This document shows positions 51,406 to 60,599 of a DNA stretch of 64,000 nucleotides, piece after piece; the stretch's first letter is position 1; each line of letters starts with the position of its first letter. The notes below the pieces were generated by a model. That model had not been told where the DNA came from. It did not search any database and saw only the letters and a list, made by a program, of their open reading frames with translations. The stretch spans positions 1 to 64,000 of the forward strand of contig NZ_JAXHDD010000004.1 of NCBI RefSeq assembly GCF_037072025.1, written 5' to 3'. Source of the stretch: Pseudogracilibacillus sp037072025 (GTDB taxonomy: Bacteria > Bacillota > Bacilli > Bacillales > Amphibacillaceae). Both the position numbers and the translations under genes were made by a program.

Positions 51406-52509
51406 TTACTTGTACTGCTTCCCAATATAATTTACTCTCGGTCTGAAAATACGATTATTATCGTGTTGTTCTATAACATGTGCCGAAAGACCAGCTGTTC
51501 TAGAGCAAAAGAAAATTGGTGTATAAAGCGGAATTGGAATATTTAATTTCCAATACACAGGTGCTGCATAATAATCTAAATTAGGGTATAAGCCTTTTTC
51601 TTCCCTCATGATTGTTTCTCCAGCCTCACACATTTCCAAAAGTGTGTAATCGCCATCATGACGACAAAGGCTTGCTAGCGATTGCTTCATGATCTCAGCA
51701 CGAGGATCCATTTTTTTCATATATACACGGTGGCCAAATCCCATTATTTTTTCTTTGTTTTGTAATTTTTTATACAAAATTGTTTCAAAATTCTTTACAT
51801 CTCCAGCTTCATTTAGCAAATGCATTACCGCTTCATTAGCTCCGCCATGAAGATTTCCTTTTAAAGAGCCAACTGCACCTGTCAAAGAACTATATAAGTC
51901 AGAATTAGTTGAAGCGATTACACGGGCTGCAAAAGTTGAATTAGGCATTTCATGTTCGCTATATAACAGTAACGATTTATCAAATATTTTCTCTTCTTCT
52001 TCAGATGGAATATTACCAGTAATCATATATAGAAAATTAGCACTGTAAGATAATTCTTTCAAAGGAGAGATAACTTCCTGATTATTTAATATCCGATAAC
52101 TAGTAGCAGTCAATGTAGGAAGTTGTGCAAGTAATTGATAAGCACGCTGTTTATTTGTTGCTACTGAGTTATCATCCAATTGATCGTCATAATTAGCTAA
52201 TATAGAAACCCCCGTACGTTGGGCATCCATAGGGTGATAATCTGGCGAGAATATCGAAAAGACTTGTAGTAATTCTTCAGGGATTGATTGTTTCTCTGAT
52301 AACTCTTTTTGTAATATTAGTCGTTCCGTCTCATTTGGCAATTCTCCTTCAAGCAAAAGATGCACAATGTCCAGATATGAATAGGTAGAGGAAAGCTCAA
52401 TTAAATCCAACCCTCTAATTACAATTTTTTCTATCTCTGTGTCTAAAAAGGATATTTCTGTTTCGCTTACAACAACATTTTCAAGTCCATGAACAAATGA
52501 AACACTCAC
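51406..52509 (-). CDS. prpC: 2-methylcitrate synthase / citrate synthase
   Basis: 367 residues, the short Bacillus type (MmgD-like). Active-site segments: GNLHGGANEAVMHLLNEAGD (His), IMGFGHRVYMKKMDPRAEIM (His) and VYWKLNIPIPLYTPIFFCSR with the RPRVNYIG C-terminus. It condenses propionyl-CoA with oxaloacetate. First gene of the operon, divergent from a LysR regulator with a 155-base shared promoter region. AGGGAGG precedes the ATG. Propionyl-CoA supply genes are not in the window. Confidence 0.9.
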   Translation of the reverse strand: MSVSFVHGLENVVVSETEISFLDTEIEKIVIRGLDLIELSSTYSYLDIVHLLLEGELPNETERLILQKELSEKQSIPEELLQVFSIFSPDYHPMDAQRTGVSILANYDDQLDDNSVATNKQRAYQLLAQLPTLTATSYRILNNQEVISPLKELSYSANFLYMITGNIPSEEEEKIFDKSLLLYSEHEMPNSTFAARVIASTNSDLYSSLTGAVGSLKGNLHGGANEAVMHLLNEAGDVKNFETILYKKLQNKEKIMGFGHRVYMKKMDPRAEIMKQSLASLCRHDGDYTLLEMCEAGETIMREEKGLYPNLDYYAAPVYWKLNIPIPLYTPIFFCSRTAGLSAHVIEQHDNNRIFRPRVNYIGKQYK

Positions 52510-52664
52510 AATAAAAAACCTCCCTATTTTCTTATAGTCTATTTCAAAAATACAAAATAGCCTCTCTATTTCACTATATGGTTGATTTTAGCTTTTTTGA
52601 AGTATATATTAATAATCACTAGACATCGATAAAATCAATGGCTGAAAAAAAGGAGGAAGCGCCG

Positions 52665-53534
52665 GTGCATATTCGAGACTGGGAATTGTTACATACATTA
52701 TATGAAACTCAGAATATTACACATGCTTCTGAACAATTATATCTTTCACAATCTACTTTATCTTCTCGATTAAAAAAGTTAGAAGAAGATTTTGGACTGC
52801 AAATTGTAATCCGAAAAAGAAGAGGAATTTCCTTCACGCCTGAAGGGATAGTTATCGTAAAACATGCCCAAAAGATGTTAAATGAACAGGAAAAACTGAA
52901 GGAAAAATTAAATAATATGAAGAATATGGTAACTGGAACATTGAAAGTAGGAGTATCAAATTTTTTTGCACGATATAAAATGCCAAAACTACTAAGCTTA
53001 TTCCAGCGCGAACATCCGGGAATTGAATGCAAAGTCGTTACTGGTTGGAGTAGTGAAATGTATCGAATGGTATTAAATCGTGAAGTTCATATAGGATTTA
53101 TAAAGGGAGACTATCCTTGGAAAGAAAGTAGAGAAATACTTTATGAAGAAAATGTTTGTGTAGCAGCTCCTTGGCCGTTTGAATGGGATCAACTCCCATC
53201 TTTGCCTAGAATCGATTATCATACTGACCGCATAATGAAAAACACGATTAATAATTGGTGGTATACACATTATAAAGAAGATCCATATACAAATATTTAT
53301 GTCAATCAAGTAGAAACATGTAAAGAAATGATATTAAATAAATTAGGATACGGTATTTTAGCACAGTTAGTAGTAGATCCTTATAAGGAACTAACGATAA
53401 AGCCATTGTTTGACTCAGCTGGAAAACCTTTAACTCGCAACACATCAATGTATTATTATACAGATGCATTACAACTCAATATTGTAGAGGCTTTTATTTC
53501 ATTTGTATTAACACTTAATATGAAGCAATTATGA
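52665..53534 (+). CDS. LysR-family regulator divergent from prp operon
   Basis: 289 residues from a GTG (MHIRDWELLHTLYETQNITH); AAAGGAGG lies eight bases before it, while the ATG at 52638 lacks a site. Winged-helix ASEQLYLSQSTLSSRLKKLE, then a periplasmic-binding-like effector domain (GTLKVGVSNFFARYKMPKLL, KEMILNKLGYGILAQLVVDP). Divergent LysR genes usually control the neighbouring operon, here in place of the sigma-54 PrpR of enterics. The effector may be methylcitrate or a similar acid; this is inference. Confidence 0.85.
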   Translation: MHIRDWELLHTLYETQNITHASEQLYLSQSTLSSRLKKLEEDFGLQIVIRKRRGISFTPEGIVIVKHAQKMLNEQEKLKEKLNNMKNMVTGTLKVGVSNFFARYKMPKLLSLFQREHPGIECKVVTGWSSEMYRMVLNREVHIGFIKGDYPWKESREILYEENVCVAAPWPFEWDQLPSLPRIDYHTDRIMKNTINNWWYTHYKEDPYTNIYVNQVETCKEMILNKLGYGILAQLVVDPYKELTIKPLFDSAGKPLTRNTSMYYYTDALQLNIVEAFISFVLTLNMKQL

Positions 53535-53732
53535 GTATAGCTTATTAGTTTAGAATGAAGATGAAAAGTGTAAAAGAATAAGGAGCTGAGTTCTTTATAA
53601 AAGGGCTTCGGCTCTCTTTCTCCTACTCTCACTCCTAATTTGCAGATGACGCCAAAACAATGCTATAGCAACGTTTTCCACACCTTCCTTTTTCCTTGGC
53701 GGGGATTCTAGCGGGCGACTGATCAATGACTT

Positions 53733-53927
53733 GCTTATTATGCCTTCCGAGCCATCGTTAAAAACTATACGTTTTCTGAGCATGTCAATCCTGTTTATCA
53801 AGAACAAGATAGTCGGATTAAGGCATGAGCTACGGTGAAGTATTTGGATGGAACGACGAAAGCAACACAGATTTCACAATATATACTCTCGCTAGAAAGA
53901 GATACGAACTGGATGATTGTTACATAG
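53733..53927 (+). pseudogene. Fossil of a TcpC (orf13-type) conjugation gene
   Basis: One frame encodes AYYAFRAIVKNYTFSEHVNP then VYQEQDSRIKA, an in-frame TGA, and ATVKYLDGTTKATQISQYIL ending TNWMIVT. It aligns with the C-terminus of the ICE's own TcpC (VKYLDQETKATQISQFELIL, ENWKIVK) but is clearly divergent. It is therefore a remnant of another Tn916-type element, not a copy of the present one. A further stop closes the frame just upstream. The surrounding 53535-54030 holds nothing else that I recognise. Confidence 0.7.
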
Positions 53928-54034
53928 TGAGGTGATCTGTCTAATACGGAAATTCCATGATTTAAAAACAAAAATGGAAGGCGGATATTTCCATAAGTTG
54001 ACTTGACAATAAATATTTCATATACTAAACTTTA

Positions 54035-54058
54035 TACTAAGTAAGCGCTTAGTAAGTA
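54035..54058. promoter_or_regulatory. TetR operator upstream of tetR-ABC operon
   Basis: TACTAAGTAAGCGCTTAGTA followed by AGTA, a dyad centred on AAGCGCTT, lies 27 bases before the regulator start. A related copy lies upstream of the ABC gene at 54692. The arrangement suggests repression of both transcripts by the encoded TetR protein. Confidence 0.6.
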
Positions 54059-54084
54059 TAATTGGTTAGAAATGAGTGAATAAG

Positions 54085-54672
54085 ATGAAACAATCCGATC
54101 GATCGGCACAAAGCAAGGAAAAATTAATTGATACAGCTTTAGAGTTGTTTTCCTTAAAAGGATATACTGGTACAACAGTGAAAGACATCGCAAAGGAAGC
54201 TGGTGTAACCGATGGGCTAATATATCACTATTTTTCATCAAAAGAGGAACTTTTGCATGCGGTTTTAGCAAAACATAATTTCTTAGAAGATGTGCAGCAT
54301 ATTCTTCAATTTCATGATGAACTCCCAGTCGACCAAACTCTTTATAGACTAGGTAAAAGGTTATTGGAACTCATGGTTAATAAATCTTCATTTGTTATTT
54401 TGGTTTTTGGCGAAGCGCAAAGAAACGAAATGATGGCGGGAAAGTTAGAAAAACTCATTAATGAAGGGGTTGTAGCACTTAGCAGATTTTTGGAAAAGAG
54501 GGCTCAAAACGGAGAAATTAAGCAGATTGATCAACAATCGCTCTCCAGACATTTCATAGGTTCATTATTCATTTACTTTATGACTTATGGAAAATCACGT
54601 ACAGAAATAGAACATAAGTTATATTTAGAAACGACTATTCAGGCATTATGTGAAGGTATCAAAACAAGTTGA
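54085..54672 (+). CDS. TetR-family regulator of ABC exporter
   Basis: About 195 residues (start MKQSDRSAQSKEKLID; a GTG three codons earlier at 54076 is also possible, neither has a strong ribosome binding site). HTH: ALELFSLKGYTGTTVKDIAK, EAGVTDGLIYHYFSSKEELL. The C-terminal helices contain LLELMVNKSSFVILVFGEAQ. It is followed by an operator copy and the ABC transporter genes, so it most likely represses that exporter and itself. Confidence 0.87.
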   Translation: MKQSDRSAQSKEKLIDTALELFSLKGYTGTTVKDIAKEAGVTDGLIYHYFSSKEELLHAVLAKHNFLEDVQHILQFHDELPVDQTLYRLGKRLLELMVNKSSFVILVFGEAQRNEMMAGKLEKLINEGVVALSRFLEKRAQNGEIKQIDQQSLSRHFIGSLFIYFMTYGKSRTEIEHKLYLETTIQALCEGIKTS

Positions 54673-54691
54673 TACTTTTCTTTTCCCATAA

Positions 54692-54710
54692 TACTAAGTA
54701 AGTACTTAAT
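54692..54710. promoter_or_regulatory. Second TetR operator before the ABC genes
   Basis: TACTAAGTAAGTACTTAAT repeats the left half and centre of the operator at 54035-54058 with two changed bases. It lies directly upstream of the ABC ATPase ribosome binding site. Confidence 0.5.
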
Positions 54711-54728
54711 AAATTGGAGGTAATATGT

Positions 54729-55667
54729 ATGGTAGCTATTGAAACGAAAGAACTTGAGCAGGCTTATAAAAATAAAGGGGGTACATTTTATGCATTGAAG
54801 GATTTGAACCTTAATGTCAGCAAGGGAAAAATATTTTGTTTGTTGGGACCAAATGGTTCGGGCAAGACAACAACTATCAATTTGGTCAATGGGTTAAATC
54901 GACCAACTGCTGGAAATATTAAGGTGCTTGGACTCGACCCGGTAAAAGATATGAAAAAGGTTAGGCGTTTGATTTCGGTTGTACCGCAAGAAACAGCTCT
55001 CTATAATGATCTTTCTGCTAAGGAAAATTTGTTATTTCATGCCGGGTACTATGGGCTGGAAAAAAGTAAGTGGCATGATTATACAGATAAGGTATTAAAT
55101 CTTGTAGGGTTGACAAAGCGGCAACATGATCGCGTTGGAACTTATTCCGGTGGCATGCAACGGCGTTTAGCCCTTGCACGTGCTTTAATAACGGAGCCTG
55201 AGATTATCCTTCTTGACGAGCCGACCCTTGGTGTTGATGTACAATCCAGAAACTCAATCTGGAACCATATACGTGAATTCGCTTCTGAAGGAAAAACGGT
55301 ACTTTTGACAACAAATAACATGGAAGAGGCGGAATATCTGGCTGACGAGATTATGATTATTGACCATGGAGAAGAGGTTGTACGTGGAACACCACAGTCA
55401 CTTAAGGAAAAGATTCACCAAAATCTGTTGATATTTCAATTTGACTCAGAACAATCGGCAGAGAAGGCATACGATTATTTACATTCTCATTATGAAACAA
55501 AAGTAGATCAAACGACTGTTCAGGTTTCCATACCTGACAAGGATTCTCATTTTGACATTATGAAAAAAGTTGAACCACTTTCAGATGTAATGGGGAGATT
55601 TGAAATGCGAGAGCCGACTTTAAATGATGTATTTTTACACTTTACAGGAAAACAGTTAAGAAATTAG
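54729..55667 (+). CDS. ABC transporter ATP-binding protein (drug-exporter type)
   Basis: 312 residues from MVAIETKELEQAYKNKGGTF, chosen because GGAGG lies eight bases upstream. Walker A GPNGSGKTT at about 40-48, signature YSGGMQRRL at 139-147, Walker B IILLDEPT at 158-165, switch in LLTTNNMEEAEYLADE (Asn in the usual His place, noteworthy). The C-terminal extra domain is typical of DrrA/CcmA-like exporters. It pairs with two ABC-2 permeases downstream, forming a heterodimeric exporter. Confidence 0.88.
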   Translation: MVAIETKELEQAYKNKGGTFYALKDLNLNVSKGKIFCLLGPNGSGKTTTINLVNGLNRPTAGNIKVLGLDPVKDMKKVRRLISVVPQETALYNDLSAKENLLFHAGYYGLEKSKWHDYTDKVLNLVGLTKRQHDRVGTYSGGMQRRLALARALITEPEIILLDEPTLGVDVQSRNSIWNHIREFASEGKTVLLTTNNMEEAEYLADEIMIIDHGEEVVRGTPQSLKEKIHQNLLIFQFDSEQSAEKAYDYLHSHYETKVDQTTVQVSIPDKDSHFDIMKKVEPLSDVMGRFEMREPTLNDVFLHFTGKQLRN

Positions 55668-55678
55668 GGGTGATTGAT

Positions 55679-56809
55679 ATGTTGACAGCTATCCGATCGA
55701 TTGTTGAAAAGGACTTGAAAATTTCCTCCCGTAATCCAGCTATGCTTATCCTAAGCATTCTTGTTCCAGTTGTGTTTATTTTCTTGTATTCGCTTGTAGC
55801 GCAGCTCTCATTTACCAACCCCGTTGCCATTTCTAAAGGTTCTGACGGTGTATATAGTGATCAGTTCGTTGAGATGATGGAAGAAATGAAGTCGGTTGAT
55901 GGATCTTATTTTGAAATACTTACGACGGATCCCGAAAAGGCGTCCAAGCAATACAATTCCGGAAAGGTTGCAGGCCTAATAGAAATTCCGCCGTCTTTTG
56001 ATGAAAGTATCGAAAATGGTGAGGTTCCAAAGTTAACTCTAAGCATTCATAACATGAATGCAGATACGACCAAGAATTTACAACTTCGTTTGTCGCATGC
56101 AATATACCTTTTCCAGGAAAAGCTTGCTCCAGACCAAAACATTTCGGTGGATAAAGGTTTTTCAAAATTTGAGCAGGATGTTTCTTTTAAATGGTACACA
56201 GGCATTGGATTATTGGTGTTTGCCGTATTATATGCTGCCATGGTAAATACCGGGATGTTATTGGCTAGAGAATGGGAAGATCGAACGGCTAAAGAATTAA
56301 TTTTGACATCTGTAAGCTTTTCAGCCTTGATTTTAGGCAAGTGGATAACATCATTTATTCAGACGTTCGTATCTACACTGTTAGTTTTGGCTGTTTTATT
56401 ATTCATACTAGATTTTCCACTAACCCGTATGAATATGACGTTTGTGTTTTGGTTATTTATTTTATTTTTGCTTGGTGCTTCTATCGGTGCTTTAGCAGCA
56501 TCAACGATTAAAAAAACATTACCGATCGTCACACTGTCTGCCCTTATTGGGATATCTATATATTTGATTTCTGGTAACGAATCTTCTATTCGGGGATTTG
56601 CTCATGGAGGAGTGATTGAGTCCATATGGAAGATCGCAATATATATTCCAGTAACTGATATCACAAACCAGCTTCGTTTATTAATTATTACAGGTAGTAG
56701 TTCGTTTAATATGATGAGTTTGGTCATGACGACAGGTCTTATTTTAGTGTTTGGTGTAGCATCCGTTTATACGCTGCGTAAAGGGTTACGTCTTTCCGGT
56801 GGACAATAA
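55679..56809 (+). CDS. ABC-2 permease, first subunit
   Basis: About 376 residues from MLTAIRSIVEKDLKISSRNP; AGGGGTGAT is the likely ribosome binding site. One span near 22-42, a large external domain (about 50-170: SKQYNSGKVAGLIEIPPSFD), then five spans (172-365). This is the ABC2_membrane_3/YhgE-like layout. It overlaps neither neighbour but the next start codon is within its end, so both permeases are made together. Confidence 0.85.
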   Translation: MLTAIRSIVEKDLKISSRNPAMLILSILVPVVFIFLYSLVAQLSFTNPVAISKGSDGVYSDQFVEMMEEMKSVDGSYFEILTTDPEKASKQYNSGKVAGLIEIPPSFDESIENGEVPKLTLSIHNMNADTTKNLQLRLSHAIYLFQEKLAPDQNISVDKGFSKFEQDVSFKWYTGIGLLVFAVLYAAMVNTGMLLAREWEDRTAKELILTSVSFSALILGKWITSFIQTFVSTLLVLAVLLFILDFPLTRMNMTFVFWLFILFLLGASIGALAASTIKKTLPIVTLSALIGISIYLISGNESSIRGFAHGGVIESIWKIAIYIPVTDITNQLRLLIITGSSSFNMMSLVMTTGLILVFGVASVYTLRKGLRLSGGQ

Positions 56810-56831
56810 AATTGAAATTGGAGGAATGAAA

Positions 56832-57941
56832 ATGGGAATGAAGGCGTGGCTTTACGCCATGATTGCAGTATATAAAAGAAACTTAAAAATATTAAGACGG
56901 CAAAAACAGTTGCTTGTGACGCCATTTATATTGCCAATTGTAGTTTTAATTTTAGTATCCACTATCATGGGTGGAAGTGATAGCTGGCCAATTGGTTTAA
57001 TTGATAAATCAGATACTGGAGCTTCTCATGAGCTTATAAATAGTCTTGAAAGTGTGCATTCCGAGTTAGCACCTTATTTCAACGTTATAGAAACTGACTC
57101 TGAGAAAGCGCAAGATGGTGTCAAAGAAGGACGCCTCCACATGGTCATTACAATACCTGAGGATTTTCAAAATACGAACAAAGTTTATACTGACACCTAT
57201 AATATCAATACAGATATGATGAAAAACGTTAAACTTAGATTGGAACATGGATTGTTAAAAGAAATGGATCATCGTGGCGATTTACAAATAGAAACAAATC
57301 TATTGACAGAAAAACCTTATGCTGTACCACGTTCTGCTTTTTTCGCAGGTAGTGCATTTTTGTTGTCACTAATGTTAAGTGCCACGATCGTTGCTGCCAA
57401 TTTATTTAGTTTTGATCGAGAAAACAGAACAAGAAAGGAAATTTTGTTAACTCCTGTGGGTATACATGCAGCAGGGTATGGCATTATGCTTGCGTCTGGA
57501 ACGGTTGCCATACTAGCTTCATTACCAACCTTATTGCTAGGAATCTTTGCCTTTCAACTGGATCTGCATCATCTCATACAGGTTTATTTGATTATGATAC
57601 CAGTAATGATCATGTGTGCTACCATAGGCATGATTATAGCTCACTTCTTGAAACGATTTCATATTCTTCAGCCGATTATTATCATTACATTTATCGGAAC
57701 ATTTTTTGCTGCAGGAGGGTTCGCAGGTGTATCGATGTTGCCACCGATAGCACGTGGTTTTTCTACCTTCTGGTTGTTTTCCTATATATTTGAATGGTTA
57801 AATCCACTTCTCCATGGGTTTAGTACTAATTTGAGTTCAATGCAATACTTGTTATTAACACTTTCAGGTGTGCTAGGAATATTTTTAGTACCATTTATAT
57901 ATAGACGCGAACTACGCGGGGATATCAATGGGGGGCAGTAA
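56832..57941 (+). CDS. ABC-2 permease, second subunit
   Basis: 369 residues from MKMGMKAWLYAMIAVYKRNL, with GGAGG seven bases upstream (an in-frame GTG at 56799 lies inside the first permease and has no site). The layout equals that of the first subunit: one span, external domain (SDTGASHELINSLESVHSEL, AQDGVKEGRLHMVITIPEDF), five more spans. The two subunits probably form a heterodimeric channel for the ATPase. The substrate is unknown; TetR control suggests a toxic compound. Confidence 0.85.
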   Translation: MGMKAWLYAMIAVYKRNLKILRRQKQLLVTPFILPIVVLILVSTIMGGSDSWPIGLIDKSDTGASHELINSLESVHSELAPYFNVIETDSEKAQDGVKEGRLHMVITIPEDFQNTNKVYTDTYNINTDMMKNVKLRLEHGLLKEMDHRGDLQIETNLLTEKPYAVPRSAFFAGSAFLLSLMLSATIVAANLFSFDRENRTRKEILLTPVGIHAAGYGIMLASGTVAILASLPTLLLGIFAFQLDLHHLIQVYLIMIPVMIMCATIGMIIAHFLKRFHILQPIIIITFIGTFFAAGGFAGVSMLPPIARGFSTFWLFSYIFEWLNPLLHGFSTNLSSMQYLLLTLSGVLGIFLVPFIYRRELRGDINGGQ

Positions 57942-58542
57942 TTGATTGTGCAAGGAAAAATTCATGAACTAATATCCTAACCTCCCAAAATAGATGGTGG
58001 ATTGGTAAGTGTTGTGTTTTAAAGAGTATGAGGATTGGACCATTTATACACCAATTGATCCAGTCAGCACAAGCTCATAGATTTATTAAAAATTATTTTG
58101 TGAGGAAATGATAGATATTCAACATTCAAAAGAACTTGTTCGTCTATACTGAACAACTGCAAAGGTAGATGATGACTGCCCCTCTCATATTCTTCACAAC
58201 TTCAACAAGATTTTTAAGAAATGCCAAATACCAAGGGAAAAATTTTTAAAATAAATAAGAAAAACAAAGCCCAACTGAATATAAACCAGTTGGGCGTAAT
58301 GCGTTTATGCATTTTATTAATTATGTGGATGGCATGAGTATTTTATCATATATTTTGATACAAACTTTACGCAGTTCCGTATATGAAACTAACTTTGTAA
58401 AATAACTTACACACGGTTTTTACCCGTGATACCAATTAATAGCGAAACGAAATTCTGCAATGGTAAATTCCCAAAATTACCAGTATAAAGAAAGATGAAA
58501 CAGTCGTGAACGTTCCACTATTTCTTTTAAAACTATTACAGT
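57942..58542. other. Intergenic region with dispersed repeat, no gene
   Basis: Between the ABC operon and the MITE-like element I see no credible gene. The stretch holds copy B of the dispersed repeat (58153-58295). Confidence 0.5.
58153..58295 (-). repeat. Dispersed repeat, copy B (with terminator-like hairpin)
   Basis: Related to 11429-11571 (see shared blocks CAACTGCAAAGGT, CTTCAACAAGA, GAAATGCCA, CCCAACT). It ends with GCCCAACT/AGTTGGGC (58269-58276 and 58288-58295), which on the minus strand is followed by TTTGTTTTTC, so it may stop MFS transcripts. Confidence 0.55.
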
Positions 58543-58697
58543 GCGTGTTCAAAAATGGAGGATAAAAAGGACCAAGAAGTTCGAGGCGGCGCAGCTCCCG
58601 TCAGCGGAATGTATGCATTTAGATACATGAGTAGCGGAGAAACAAGCATTCGTGCGAAATTCACAGTGTCATTTTTACCGGGCTTTTTGAACATCCT
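58543..58697. repeat. MITE-like element, about 155 bp with terminal inverted repeats
   Basis: The ends read GTGTTCAAAAA (58544-58554) and TTTTTGAACATC, a terminal inverted repeat with one or two mismatches. The interior is GC-richer than its surroundings (GTTCGAGGCGGCGCAGCTCC, CGTCAGCGGAATGTATGC) and has no gene. The form is that of a miniature inverted-repeat element; I believe similar sequences are common in Oceanobacillus-type genomes, but cannot verify it here. Confidence 0.55.
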
Positions 58698-58721
58698 CTT
58701 ACAGTGATATAAAAATTTTTA

Positions 58722-59906
58722 TTAAAATGTTCTATTCTTTAAACACGGATATTGGAATAGAGAAATAAGAAAAAGCAAAACTCCCAAAAGTATAAAGATG
58801 AGCGCACTTGGCAGAACAAGAGTTAATCCGGTGAACATTCCACCAATCGCCATACCAAAATAACGGATAAAATTAAACAGTCCTAAGGCAGCTCCTCTAT
58901 GTTCACAATATTCGTTACTGATAACTGTTGAAAATAGCGGCGGTGCAAACCCAACTGTTATACCGTACGCAAACAGCAAAACCCCTAATCCGATGATTGA
59001 TTTCGTATGCAGAAAACCAAAAGCTATAATTAACAAAGGCATGAAAAATAAAACAATGATAAACAGCTTCCTCAACGCCAATGTCTTCTGTATCTTTTTA
59101 AAGATAACACTGCCCAAAATCATACTAACAGTTAAAGGTAAGTATAATAAACCAATGTTTTGCAATGATATATGATAATGATCGTTGAGTAATATCGGTA
59201 AAAATACAAGAATGGCAAAGTAGATAAAAAAGACAAAAAAGCTTACTGTCATCGTAACAAAACCTACACGATTCGAAAAAATAGCACGATAGACTTCAGG
59301 CAAGCTACTAGACTTACCTTGACTGTCTTTTCTTTTAATATTGTTAGGAAGTGCATACATAATAAACGTAAGCAATAAAACGGCAACAAGAAAAAGAAAT
59401 AGAAAAATCCCTTGATAGCCATAATGTTCGCCTACTATTCCTCCTAATATTGGAGAAACCGCTGGGGCAAGGGTAAGTAATATTTGATACGTACCCATTG
59501 CGCTCCCTCTTGCCTCTCCTTCAAATAAGTGCGAAATCATATTTATCGTAACCAAGGGAATAATACCAGCACCAATCGCTTGAACAATCCTAAATACCAT
59601 AAAGAGCATGAAGTTGATTGTGAACGCACAGACGATGCTCGAGAGACTAATTAAAATGAAACTAAAGACTAACAACCGTTTTTGATTCTTAGTATCTATC
59701 ACCGTTCCTAGAAAGATTTGAACCATCGCTATAATAAAGATAAAACTGCTGACAGTAAAATTCACCCAATTAACAGATACGCTAAAAGAATCTCGAATAA
59801 GTGGAATTACCGGTGTATAAATATTTTGATTTAAAGAAGCAAAAAAACTACTTATACTTAATAAATACAACGCAAGTATTTTTGTCTGACTTCGTTGCCG
59901 AGACAT
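58722..59906 (-). CDS. MFS multidrug exporter (DHA family)
   Basis: 394 residues from MSRQRSQTKILALYLLSISS; AAAGGAG lies correctly before this ATG (the frame extends to 59927). Twelve spans. Motif A-like GTVIDTKNQKRLLVF follows span 2, and motif C-like GTYQILLTLAPAVSPILGGI lies in span 5, typical of proton-driven drug exporters. The start lies just past the end of the marR gene, so the two form an operon with the repressor first. Confidence 0.87.
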   Translation of the reverse strand: MSRQRSQTKILALYLLSISSFFASLNQNIYTPVIPLIRDSFSVSVNWVNFTVSSFIFIIAMVQIFLGTVIDTKNQKRLLVFSFILISLSSIVCAFTINFMLFMVFRIVQAIGAGIIPLVTINMISHLFEGEARGSAMGTYQILLTLAPAVSPILGGIVGEHYGYQGIFLFLFLVAVLLLTFIMYALPNNIKRKDSQGKSSSLPEVYRAIFSNRVGFVTMTVSFFVFFIYFAILVFLPILLNDHYHISLQNIGLLYLPLTVSMILGSVIFKKIQKTLALRKLFIIVLFFMPLLIIAFGFLHTKSIIGLGVLLFAYGITVGFAPPLFSTVISNEYCEHRGAALGLFNFIRYFGMAIGGMFTGLTLVLPSALIFILLGVLLFLISLFQYPCLKNRTF

Positions 59907-59926
59907 ATCTATTCTCCTTTTACACA

Positions 59927-60388
59927 TTAATGTGACTTAATATTTTCAGTAACAGCGTATAAAAATCGAATAATCGTCTCTAATTCCGTCGTATTAAACT
60001 CATCAAAGATACGTAAATAACGTTTTTTTGCCTGCTCATGTAATTGATCGTGGATAAGCGCAAGCATCTCTCCTGATTTAGTTAGAAGATAATATACTTC
60101 CTTTTTATTATCTTCTTGTTGTGTTTTTACAAGGACATTATGTTCTAATAGCTTTCTTACTGCTTTTGTAATCGCTGGCTTAGATACATTTAAACTTTCA
60201 GAGAGCATGGTGTTATTCGCCTTTCCTTTTTCTTTAATTGTTGCAACGATGTGTAATTGTGTCAATGTCCAATCTGAAATAATTGCATCTTCCTGACTTA
60301 CTTTCATTCCTTTTCTTCTTCTGTCAGCTGCTTCTCTTTCTTTAATTAATTGTTGCAAAGCTTCTATAGCTTCTACTTTTTTATCCAT
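59927..60388 (-). CDS. MarR-family transcriptional regulator
   Basis: 153 residues with the winged helix TQLHIVATIKEKGKANNTML, SESLNVSKPAITKAVRKLLE and wing QEDNKKEVYYLLTKSGEMLA. The long N-terminal helix is charged (LQQLIKEREAADRRRKGMKV). A perfect 20-bp palindrome lies 31 bases upstream, the expected autorepression site. It is cotranscribed with the MFS exporter, which it probably represses until a drug is bound. Confidence 0.88.
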   Translation of the reverse strand: MDKKVEAIEALQQLIKEREAADRRRKGMKVSQEDAIISDWTLTQLHIVATIKEKGKANNTMLSESLNVSKPAITKAVRKLLEHNVLVKTQQEDNKKEVYYLLTKSGEMLALIHDQLHEQAKKRYLRIFDEFNTTELETIIRFLYAVTENIKSH

Positions 60389-60418
60389 TTTTTCACCTAT
60401 GCTTATTGTGATTATATT

Positions 60419-60438
60419 ATAGTTAACCGGTTAACTAT
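60419..60438. promoter_or_regulatory. MarR operator (20-bp palindrome)
   Basis: ATAGTTAACCGGTTAACTAT is fully self-complementary and sits in the marR promoter. A second, shorter palindrome TAGTTAACTA lies 80 bases farther upstream. Confidence 0.7.
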
Positions 60439-60516
60439 TTTTAGTATATAATGTACAGCAATACATGTCAACCTACAACAATATTTTTCAGGATAAATTT
60501 TATTTCATTTTTTTAA

Positions 60517-60526
60517 TAGTTAACTA
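60517..60526. promoter_or_regulatory. Second MarR half-operator
   Basis: TAGTTAACTA shares the outer arms of the main palindrome without the CCGG centre. It may be an auxiliary binding site or chance in AT-rich DNA. Confidence 0.35.
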
Positions 60527-60599
60527 GATAATAATATGGTTGGATTGGCTGAGGATGAGCGTTTATATCCCCACAGCCAGCAACTTAACTAAAGAGAGG

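Noticed and set aside
53595..53807. 70-codon minus-strand frame
   Set aside because: It overlaps the TcpC fossil, which shows clear similarity on the plus strand.
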